Shown piece by piece: positions 1-5,023 of a stretch of DNA of 5,023 bases (positions within the stretch are counted from its first letter, which is position 1; each line of letters begins with the position of its first letter). The translations under genes and the position numbers were made by a program. Location: contig JAWLFI010000178.1 of the NCBI GenBank assembly GCA_041685645.1, forward strand, positions 1 through 5,023, given 5' to 3'. Under the pieces are notes generated by a model. It searched no databases, had not been told where the DNA came from, and saw nothing but the letters and a program-made list of their open reading frames with translations. Source of the stretch: JAWLFI01 sp041685645 (GTDB lineage Bacteria > Bacteroidota > Bacteroidia > Chitinophagales > Saprospiraceae).

Positions 1-773
1 GTCTGAGGAATAATGGGGCCATCCAGGACCACCTTTGCCTGGAAGGGACTAACCGCTGCCACACCTCCCCAGCGTTTGCGATTTCCACTTTTGGTATTGA
101 TATCGATGACAGCTGAGACTCTGCCGCCATATTCGGCTCCAAATCCGGCGGATTGAACTTCTACATTATTGATTAATTCCGTTTCGAACACGGAAAACAA
201 TCCAATGGAATGAAAGGGATTGTAAAGGGTCATCCCGTCGAGGAGTACCAGATTTTGAACCGGTGAACCTCCTCGGATATAAAGTTGTCCTCCCTGATCT
301 CCTGTGAACACAATTCCCGGCAAAACGGGAAGATACTGAGCTATATCGGCCTCTCCACCAATGGATGGCAGCGCCTGAATATCTTTTTGAGAAACTCTTT
401 GTGTAGAAATCTGAACTTCAGTTCTGGCTCTATCCCGGGAGGCGGAAACATCTACTGTAGAGAGTTGCACACCTGATGGCTCAAGTTTTGCGGTGATATA
501 TTCGATATCATCTTCAGCCACGGTCAGCACAACGGAAGTCGAATCATATCCGAGATAGGACATGATGATTTTATAGGTTCCGGCTTTCAATTTGAGGGAA
601 AAGAAACCATCAATATCAGTATTTGTTCCAATATCAGTTCCCTGAACTAATACATTCCCAAACATGATAGGTTCTCCGGATTCTGCGTCGTAAATATTGC
701 CCCGAATTGTTGCATCCTGAGCCATAGTGTTATATCCCAGAAGTACCAGGACAAAGAAAATAAAAATTCTCAT
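1..773 (-). CDS. TonB-dependent receptor with CarboxypepD_reg-like domain, N-terminal part (3' end beyond left edge)
   Basis: This is the start of an outer-membrane active transporter that would import a ligand using energy from TonB-ExbBD. The reading frame is open from the ATG at 773 to the left edge (257 codons), so the beta-barrel lies outside the window. Residues 1-18 are a signal peptide: MR, a hydrophobic run rich in F, V and L, and a likely cut after MA before QD. Residues about 20-98 form a carboxypeptidase-regulatory-like beta-sandwich, with landmarks G25, ESGEP 31-35, DIDGFFSL 53-60 and GTYKI 65-69. Residues about 107-230 are the TonB plug, with LPVLPGI 148-154, QLYIRGGSP 163-171, LLDGMTLYNP 177-186 and VEVQSAGFGAEYGGRVSAVI 204-223. 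No Shine-Dalgarno sequence precedes the ATG, but this start places the signal peptide exactly at the N-terminus. Two TAnnTTTG boxes lie upstream. The ligand cannot be inferred, because the barrel and any SusD partner are not visible. Confidence 0.93.
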   Translation of the reverse strand, partial: MRIFIFFVLVLLGYNTMAQDATIRGNIYDAESGEPIMFGNVLVQGTDIGTNTDIDGFFSLKLKAGTYKIIMSYLGYDSTSVVLTVAEDDIEYITAKLEPSGVQLSTVDVSASRDRARTEVQISTQRVSQKDIQALPSIGGEADIAQYLPVLPGIVFTGDQGGQLYIRGGSPVQNLVLLDGMTLYNPFHSIGLFSVFETELINNVEVQSAGFGAEYGGRVSAVIDINTKSGNRKRWGGVAAVSPFQAKVVLDGPIIPQ

Positions 774-886
774 GGTGTGTATTTACTATCAAATGTAACC
801 ATAAAAATGAAATCCAGTAAAAATGGGTCAAAAGACTTTAAAAAAATAGCTACTAAGATTACATGTCTTGATTCATTTCCACCCAT
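770..886 (-). other. Possible short upstream ORF (38 codons) overlapping the receptor start
   Basis: An ATG at 886 opens 38 codons ending in a TGA at 772-770, which overlaps the receptor ATG in an ATGA arrangement. The predicted peptide begins MGGNESRHVILVAIF and is rich in F, I and L. Its ATG lies 9 bases after a TAACTTTG box, so a transcript from there would be nearly leaderless for this ORF. ATGA overlaps are typical of translational coupling. Against it, the segment is only about 31% G+C, the peptide resembles nothing I recognise, and a 38-codon frame can arise by chance. It is reported as a candidate leader ORF, not as an established gene. Confidence 0.13.
790..797 (-). promoter_or_regulatory. 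Candidate Bacteroidota -7 box (TACATTTG) proximal to the left receptor gene
   Basis: On the minus strand the sequence TACATTTG matches the Bacteroidota -7 consensus TAnnTTTG exactly. It ends 16 bases before the receptor ATG at 773, which would give a 5' leader of roughly 10-13 bases. No TTG-type -33 element is found at the usual spacing of about 19-21 bases; the nearest upstream TTG leaves a 31-base gap. The region is AT-rich, so a chance match is quite possible. Confidence 0.35.
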
Positions 887-895
887 AAGGTTGTG

Positions 896-903
896 CAAAG
901 TTA
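896..903 (-). promoter_or_regulatory. Candidate distal Bacteroidota -7 box (TAACTTTG)
   Basis: The minus strand reads TAACTTTGCAC, a perfect TAnnTTTG. It lies between the GC-rich element and the left receptor gene. A start a few bases downstream would give a leader of about 115 bases for the receptor. No clear TTG -33 element exists at 19-21 bases upstream. A small imperfect hairpin (TAGTG 919-923 with CACTA 931-935) lies just upstream. This box and the proximal one at 790-797 are alternatives, or tandem promoters; the sequence cannot decide. Confidence 0.38.
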
Positions 904-945
904 CTTACCCAATGAACTTAGTGGTTTTGACACTAGAAGATGTTT

Positions 946-1073
946 GCGTCAAGGATGGGAATGGCCGATCCGCCGAAGGCGGAGAAGGGTCCGAAGCAGC
1001 GAAGCTGCTGAAGGACGGGACCCATGGACAGCCTGACCTCGGCCTCCTGATCAAGGAGGGCGGGGGGACGCCC
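946..1073 (-). repeat. GC-rich, multi-hairpin intergenic element of unknown function
   Basis: This 128-base block is about 67% G+C, against about 31% for the spacer at 781-940. Its ends are inverted repeats, GCGTC 946-950 and GACGC 1067-1071. Internal complementarities are GGCCGA 963-968 with TCGGCC 1039-1044, TCCGCC 969-974 with GGCGGA 978-983 (loop GAA), GGGTCC 987-992 with GGACCC 1018-1023, AGCAGC 995-1000 with GCTGCT 1004-1009 (loop GAA), and CCTCCT 1043-1048 with AGGAGG 1054-1059. GGGCG 1058-1062 can also pair with CGCCC 1069-1073, and ATGGG 955-959 with CCCAT 1021-1025. Some stems exclude each other. On the minus strand it starts GGGCGTCCCC, contains GGTCAGGCTGTCC and ends CATCCTTGACGC. 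From memory, unverified, this layout recurs in intergenic regions of Bacteroidota genomes. The strand is assigned only by that resemblance and the neighbouring genes. It could act as DNA (REP-like, mobile) or as structured RNA in the pdhB 3' region. Confidence 0.6.
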
Positions 1074-1090
1074 AAAAAAAAGAAAAAAAA
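1074..1090 (-). other. T8CT8 tract between the pdhB stop codon and the GC-rich element
   Basis: Seventeen bases of nearly pure T on the minus strand (eight T, one C, eight T) begin directly after the pdhB TAA. No G+C-rich hairpin precedes the tract inside the gene end, and the hairpins come after it. It therefore does not have the usual stem-then-U-run order of an intrinsic terminator for pdhB. Such a homopolymer is prone to slippage and could also mark the junction where the GC-rich element joined the locus. Confidence 0.5.
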
Positions 1091-2077
1091 TTATCCTTTG
1101 ATGTACATAACCTCTTTTACGGCCCGGATAATTTTCTCCGGATTAGGCAGATATTCTTCCACCAGTGTAGGTGCATAAGGCAAGGAGGTGTCTGCTGCAT
1201 TCACGCGGGTAATCGGGGCGTCCAGATAGTCGAAGGCATACTTTTGCATCTCATATGCGACCTCGCTGGAAATACTTCCAAAGGGCCAGGACTCGTCAAT
1301 GACGACCATTCTATTGGTTTTCTTAACTGATTTGACCAAGGTCTCGTAATCTAAGGGACGAATGGTGCGCAAATCAATAACTTCAGCCTCTATGCCGTCT
1401 TTGGCCAATTCTTCTGCCGCAGCCATAGCCTCTAACATCATTTTGTTGTAGGAGACCAGGGTTACATCTGCACCGGAGCGACGAACGGCAGCTTTTCCAA
1501 TGGGAACTGTAAATTCTTCCTCAGGCACTTCTCCCATGAGTCCATAGAGTTGCTCGCTTTCCATCATGCAAATGGGATCATCATCGCGGATGGCTGACTT
1601 GAGCAGGCCTTTCGCATCGTGGGGATCGATACATGAAATGACTTTCAATCCCGGGGTGTTCGCCATCCAACTTTCAAAGGTCTGGGAGTGCTGCTGTGCC
1701 AATTGCCCGGCAGATCCGGAGGGACCCCGGAAGACTATCGGGCATTTAAATTCGCCTCCGGATTGTGAGAGTGTTTTGGCTGCATTATTCACGACCTGAT
1801 CAAAGGCGAGTACGGCAAAATTCCAGGTCATAAACTCTACGATGGGGCGAAGTCCGTTCATGGCCGCGCCTACGCCAATCCCTGCAAATCCTAATTCTGC
1901 AATGGGTGTATCGATAACCCGACGAGCGCCAAACTCATCCAACATTCCCTTACTCACTTTGTAAGCGCCATTATATTCTGCGACCTCCTCTCCCATCAAA
2001 AAGACATTTTCGTCATTTCTCATTTCCTCAGTCATTGCTTCCCGAAGTGCGTCTCGTAGTGCTATTTCACGTGCCAT
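1091..2077 (-). CDS. pdhB: Pyruvate dehydrogenase complex E1 component, beta subunit
   Basis: This is the beta chain of the thiamine-diphosphate-dependent alpha2beta2 E1 enzyme, which decarboxylates pyruvate and passes the acetyl group to the lipoyl domains of E2 to make acetyl-CoA in the cytoplasm. The 328-residue length is normal for a full E1 beta subunit. Visible family landmarks are MGEEVAEYNGAYKVSKG 28-44, DTPIAELGFAGIGVGAAMNG 56-75 with the conserved cofactor-contacting glutamate at 61, EFMTWNFAVLAFDQVVNNAA 81-100, IVFRGPSG 114-121, QQHSQ 128-132 with the conserved histidine 130, SAIRDDDP 161-168, and the C-terminal transketolase-like part with IDLRTIRPLD 234-243 and VIDESWPFG 259-267. 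The close match to PDH-type rather than branched-chain E1 beta is judged from remembered mitochondrial E1 beta sequence. No alpha subunit, E2 or E3 gene is adjacent, so the partners must be elsewhere. The ATG at 2077 follows a TATATTTG box and has no Shine-Dalgarno sequence. Confidence 0.95.
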   Translation of the reverse strand: MAREIALRDALREAMTEEMRNDENVFLMGEEVAEYNGAYKVSKGMLDEFGARRVIDTPIAELGFAGIGVGAAMNGLRPIVEFMTWNFAVLAFDQVVNNAAKTLSQSGGEFKCPIVFRGPSGSAGQLAQQHSQTFESWMANTPGLKVISCIDPHDAKGLLKSAIRDDDPICMMESEQLYGLMGEVPEEEFTVPIGKAAVRRSGADVTLVSYNKMMLEAMAAAEELAKDGIEAEVIDLRTIRPLDYETLVKSVKKTNRMVVIDESWPFGSISSEVAYEMQKYAFDYLDAPITRVNAADTSLPYAPTLVEEYLPNPEKIIRAVKEVMYIKG

Positions 2078-2096
2078 AATTCATTCGTTTGTGTCG

Positions 2097-2104
2097 CAAA
2101 TATA
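2097..2104 (-). promoter_or_regulatory. Candidate Bacteroidota -7 box (TATATTTG) for pdhB
   Basis: TATATTTG on the minus strand is an exact TAnnTTTG match in the 78-base gap between the radical SAM gene and pdhB. It ends 19 bases before the pdhB ATG, implying a leader of roughly 13-16 bases. The spacing fits a promoter dedicated to pdhB. A TTG occurs at 2110-2112, only 5 bases upstream, which is too close to serve as the -33 element; no TTG lies at the usual 19-21 bases. Read-through from the upstream operon remains possible, because no convincing terminator is visible in the gap. Confidence 0.45.
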
Positions 2105-2155
2105 AGAAACAAGATGGACATCCTGTGAGGACCCCAGAGTTCTTACTGACTGCGT

Positions 2156-3109
2156 TTATTTGTCAGAGATTACCGGGAGTTCCCGAAAGGTGTCGGTATT
2201 CCAATCCTGCATATGTTCCCGAAAAAAGTCGTCGCAATAGAGGCATATATTTTCCAGCTCGTCTGTCTTCTGTTTTGCTTCCTTAGTGGAAACGCCCAGC
2301 TCCTCTCCCATCTCCCAGGGCTCGCCGCGATTCAAGGCCCGGAAAACGGGATGATCCATGACTTTTGAAAGCACTTCACTGACATCTTCTACCCGCGCAT
2401 CTCCCATGGGAAAGTGCGTGCCGGGACAGCAGGGATTGATTTTCCACAACTGAATACTAATTTCCTGAGGAATATCGTCATATCCCCCTAAAAAGTTGCG
2501 GGCTCCGGACAGAATGGTACAAAAATTATGGGTGGGGTCTCGGAGCCAATTGTCCTTTTCCAGCGCCCGCCCGCGCGACCAATTGCCGCCCAACCACATA
2601 TCTTCGGAAGCGCCCCAGTAGCCCCAACTCAACTGCTTGTCTTTTACGTAGTTGTCCTTGTCGATCAGTGGATCTTTATCCGTTCCGTTCACACCTGCTG
2701 CTTCAAAGAGTTCTGATAATTTCATGAGCCGATCTCCGGCGTGCTTGTGATATCGATCAATACTGGCAATATCAAAACGCGTAACGCCTTTATCAATCAT
2801 TGTTTGCAAACGCTCTTCCGTGAGGAGATCCCCATTGGTTTGCACCATAATTTCCACCTCATCACCATATACTTCACCCAATTTATCCAAAATGGCGTAC
2901 AGTTTTTTGCGATCGGCCAAAGGTTCTCCACCCGAGAGAATCAAGCGATCCATTTTGGACGGCAAATGATCGATAATATCCAGGCAATCCTGGGTGGAAA
3001 TGCGCGCTCCCTGAGGGCCCGAACTATTGTAACAATGATCGCAATTGTCATTGCACAATTGAGTAAACACCCAGTAAACAGACTCTATGTGATCAAAACT
3101 CGAATTCAT
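2156..3109 (-). CDS. Radical SAM protein with SPASM/twitch-like C-terminal cysteines, function unknown
   Basis: The 317-residue protein should use a 4Fe-4S cluster to cleave S-adenosylmethionine and generate a 5'-deoxyadenosyl radical; its substrate is unknown. The cluster motif is CX3CX2C at C19, C23 and C26 (CNDNCDHCY). SGGEPL 59-64 is the SAM-binding GGE motif, and QTNGDLL 90-96 and FDIASIDRYH 112-121 continue the partial barrel. The C-terminal part carries C197, the pair C227-C228 in NPCCPGT, then MGDARVEDVSEVL, and finally C289 and C292 (ICLYC). This order resembles a reduced SPASM (twitch) domain holding one auxiliary Fe-S cluster. A stretch at about 141-190 is unusually rich in tryptophan (W162, W165, W172, W177, W188), with a GRA at 180-182. 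The ATG at 3109 lies 12 bases after the stop of the upstream TonB-dependent receptor and lacks a Shine-Dalgarno sequence, so the two are probably cotranscribed. SPASM relatives often modify peptides or proteins, but no precursor peptide is seen here, so that role is not claimed. Confidence 0.85.
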   Translation of the reverse strand: MNSSFDHIESVYWVFTQLCNDNCDHCYNSSGPQGARISTQDCLDIIDHLPSKMDRLILSGGEPLADRKKLYAILDKLGEVYGDEVEIMVQTNGDLLTEERLQTMIDKGVTRFDIASIDRYHKHAGDRLMKLSELFEAAGVNGTDKDPLIDKDNYVKDKQLSWGYWGASEDMWLGGNWSRGRALEKDNWLRDPTHNFCTILSGARNFLGGYDDIPQEISIQLWKINPCCPGTHFPMGDARVEDVSEVLSKVMDHPVFRALNRGEPWEMGEELGVSTKEAKQKTDELENICLYCDDFFREHMQDWNTDTFRELPVISDK

Positions 3110-3121
3110 TATAATATAGTT

Positions 3122-5023
3122 TTACCAAAGGTATCGAAGGGTGAATTGAAATTGTCTCGGCGCAGATGCATTCCTTCGGATGAGAACACCACTCGCAGTG
3201 GACCCGGGCTGGATTTGATTACTCTGCACTGCATTATTGGAATAGCCGGACAGGTTTTGTGCATTAAACACGTTAAAGACATCAGCCCTCAATTCCAGAT
3301 GATTGCTTCCCAGGGGCCAGGTATAAACGATCGACAGGTCAAAAGTGTTGGCCCAGGGCAGCCGATCTGAGTTTCTGGATTCTCCGGGATGTCTGTCGCT
3401 ATTCCCAACATACGCATCTCCAAAGAATGAGCCATTGCCATTGAGGTCTGTTGTCCCCCAAACCGTAGCATCCGGAATGCGATTGATGGGTTGACCGCTT
3501 TGCAATAATGCTGCTGCGGTAAAATACAGATTATCATTAGCATAAAAACTAAAAATACTATTGATAATATGCGTGCGGTCATTAATCGAAGGGCCCCATT
3601 CATTTTGAAATTCATTCGCATCCATGGCTCTAAAATTAATGTCTTCGGTATTGTTTTCCAATCTCGATAAGGTGTAATTCAATCGAAAGGAGTAAAAATC
3701 ACCTCCTTTGGCCTTTTGCAAATTAAAAGAAGCGGCTGAGTATCTGCTCTCGCCCGCTGTTTCAGTTATCATGACGTTTCTGGCTCCGCCATATAATCGC
3801 TCACCTTCCACCAAAACATAATTTTGACCCAACTCATCATCAAAAAAGACGGGGGCTGTGCGCTCGGCATCCGCATCGACCTGACTTCTCACCTCTACAT
3901 TATCGGGATCTATGGGATAAGGGGCGGCCGCATTTAAATTGCGAAGTCGAAACATATTAAAAGATCTGTTATGCATAACATCAACGAAAAACAGAGTATT
4001 TTCATTTAATTGCTTTTGATACCCTAATGAAAATTGATGGGTCAGGGGGTTTTGCAGGCCCTCCGGAGGTAAAATGCGGCGCTCATTACTGAAAATATTA
4101 TCTCTCTGGTCTTCTAACTCTTCCGGTCCCGGCCCTTCCAGATAGTCGACATTTTCGGTACTGGCGCCTAGATTGCCATTGAAGAGCAAGTCCTCTGCGT
4201 CAATATTGGAAGGATAACCATTCTGCTCAAGCAGAAAGTTGACTTGTCGTCGATAGTCCTCAGAAACCGTATTTTGCTGCAGCGCATCACTGATTACCGC
4301 ATATATGATCTTATCGTAAAACATACCGTATCCCGCTCTTAGTGCTGAGGTTTCAGTCAATTTGTAGTTGAGGTTAAGTCGAGGCGCGAGATTATTCCTG
4401 TCACCCTGACCATCCGGACCCTCTGTGAGATTATCATAATCGTAGCGAAGGCCGGCCGTCACGTTTAAGCGGTGACTCAATCGATATTGGTCTTCGATAT
4501 ACAGAGAGTATACGTTTTGATTCTGTCCGAACGAATTCGGTCGCAATTCGACATTGTAGTTGAGCACTTCCACGTCTTCGGGAATATCATTGATTCCCAG
4601 ATTAGAGCCCAATTGTTGATCTTGTAAATTCATCAATTGACTTTGATTGAGTTTCACCCGATAGTTTCCATTGGGGTTTCCTCCACCAAACAGGGAGTGT
4701 TGGCTATGAATAAGGCTAAACCCCGCTCTCAGGGTATGTTTTCCCAAGTAGGCAGTAAATTTTTGTTGCCACTGGTAACTGTGTTCCGTTTGGTCAAAGA
4801 CGAACCCCGGGTGTCCTATTACCGCCGCCACCTGCTCCATGGGGTCTAAAACGCTGACTTGTGATTGTTGGATGTCTGATAGAGGGCGTCCGTAATCCCA
4901 GCGAAATCGAGAGTATTGGAAATTGGTCTGTACGCTGATATTATCACTATGGTAAGTGTTTTTTAGAGCGATGTGACGAGAAAGGCGGTCCTGGGCAAAA
5001 CCCGCGGAAGGAAAATTGACGCC
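3122..5023 (-). CDS. TonB-dependent receptor, Oar-like beta-barrel, C-terminal part (5' end beyond right edge)
   Basis: This is the outer-membrane beta-barrel of a TonB-dependent transporter. The frame is open without a stop from the right edge to the TAA at 3124-3122, giving 633 residues; the signal peptide, N-terminal domain and plug are outside the window. An internal ATG at 4840 is not the start, because barrel-like sequence (for example NISVQTNFQYSRFRWDYG) continues upstream of it. Counting from the right edge, recognisable segments are VYSLYIEDQYRLS 171-183 and LNVTAGLRYDYDNL 186-199, then NLAPRLNLNYK 211-221 and LRAGYGMFYDK 228-238. Near the end come a D-NGNG turn, RNSDRLPWANTFDLSI and ELRADVFNVFNAQN, and the terminal APRQFQFTLRYLW, whose last aromatic residue is the typical outer-membrane assembly signal. 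This layout fits the Oar/carboxypeptidase-regulatory-like receptor group rather than a SusC with a SusD partner. The ligand is not inferable. The radical SAM gene follows after 12 bases. Confidence 0.92.
   Translation of the reverse strand, partial: GVNFPSAGFAQDRLSRHIALKNTYHSDNISVQTNFQYSRFRWDYGRPLSDIQQSQVSVLDPMEQVAAVIGHPGFVFDQTEHSYQWQQKFTAYLGKHTLRAGFSLIHSQHSLFGGGNPNGNYRVKLNQSQLMNLQDQQLGSNLGINDIPEDVEVLNYNVELRPNSFGQNQNVYSLYIEDQYRLSHRLNVTAGLRYDYDNLTEGPDGQGDRNNLAPRLNLNYKLTETSALRAGYGMFYDKIIYAVISDALQQNTVSEDYRRQVNFLLEQNGYPSNIDAEDLLFNGNLGASTENVDYLEGPGPEELEDQRDNIFSNERRILPPEGLQNPLTHQFSLGYQKQLNENTLFFVDVMHNRSFNMFRLRNLNAAAPYPIDPDNVEVRSQVDADAERTAPVFFDDELGQNYVLVEGERLYGGARNVMITETAGESRYSAASFNLQKAKGGDFYSFRLNYTLSRLENNTEDINFRAMDANEFQNEWGPSINDRTHIINSIFSFYANDNLYFTAAALLQSGQPINRIPDATVWGTTDLNGNGSFFGDAYVGNSDRHPGESRNSDRLPWANTFDLSIVYTWPLGSNHLELRADVFNVFNAQNLSGYSNNAVQSNQIQPGSTASGVLIRRNASAPRQFQFTLRYLW

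Noticed and set aside
919..935. Small inverted repeat TAGTG/CACTA
   Set aside because: A five-base stem with a seven-base loop in AT-rich spacer is expected by chance, and it has no T-run or link to a known operator.
946..1073. tRNA, CRISPR array or known riboswitch in the GC-rich block
   Set aside because: There is no cloverleaf with a T-loop and anticodon arm, no regularly spaced direct repeats, and no riboswitch core that I recognise.
777..1178. Plus-strand open frame of 133 codons across the intergenic region
   Set aside because: It runs through the GC-rich hairpin block, reads the A-tract as a lysine run and then continues antisense into the 3' end of pdhB. No domain-like sequence and no promoter-like box support it.
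2121..2131. Small hairpin TCCT-GTG-AGGA as a terminator for the radical SAM gene
   Set aside because: The stem is only four bases (five with a wobble pair) and no run of T follows on the minus strand, so it is too weak to call.
2741..3370. Plus-strand open frame of 209 codons
   Set aside because: It lies antisense to the radical SAM gene and the end of the receptor gene, both of which have clear family motifs. Its translation looks like a shadow, with no recognisable domain.
3289..3621. Minus-strand open frame of 110 codons
   Set aside because: It overlaps the receptor gene in another frame on the same strand, within a segment coding for well-conserved barrel motifs, so it is an out-of-frame shadow.
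4838..4840. ATG as the start of the right-hand receptor
   Set aside because: The frame stays open for 61 more codons to the window edge and that part reads as barrel strands. A protein starting here would lack the signal peptide and plug, so the true start is outside the window.

Overview
The window looks like a piece of a Bacteroidota chromosome. The evidence is two large TonB-dependent outer-membrane receptors, one of which shows the N-terminal carboxypeptidase-regulatory-like (CarboxypepD_reg) domain typical of that phylum. There are also perfect TAnnTTTG boxes (the Bacteroidota -7 promoter element) in front of genes, and no Shine-Dalgarno sequences at the starts. An order- or genus-level assignment is not supported.

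All four genes lie on the minus strand, so transcription runs from right to left. From 5023 down to 3122 is the C-terminal 633 residues of a TonB-dependent receptor beta-barrel, cut by the right edge. Twelve bases later comes a complete radical SAM enzyme (3109-2156) with a SPASM/twitch-like cysteine set, probably in the same transcript. After a 78-base gap with a good -7 box comes a complete pyruvate dehydrogenase E1 beta subunit (2077-1091). A 317-base intergenic region follows (774-1090), and then the first 257 residues of a second TonB-dependent receptor (773-1), cut by the left edge.

The genes fall into an outer-membrane receptor plus radical SAM pair of unknown substrate, a central-metabolism gene without its usual partners, and the start of another receptor gene. 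Nothing in the sequence links pdhB functionally to its neighbours.

The least explained part is the intergenic region. Immediately after pdhB there is a T8CT8 tract and then a 128-base block of about 67% G+C, in otherwise about 31% G+C spacer. Its ends are inverted repeats (GCGTC/GACGC), and inside are several nested or adjacent stems, two of them with the same GAA triloop but unrelated stem sequences. It resembles, from memory only, a recurring class of GC-rich intergenic elements in Bacteroidota. It does not encode a protein and has the wrong orientation for an intrinsic terminator on either strand. It is the best candidate here for an undescribed element.
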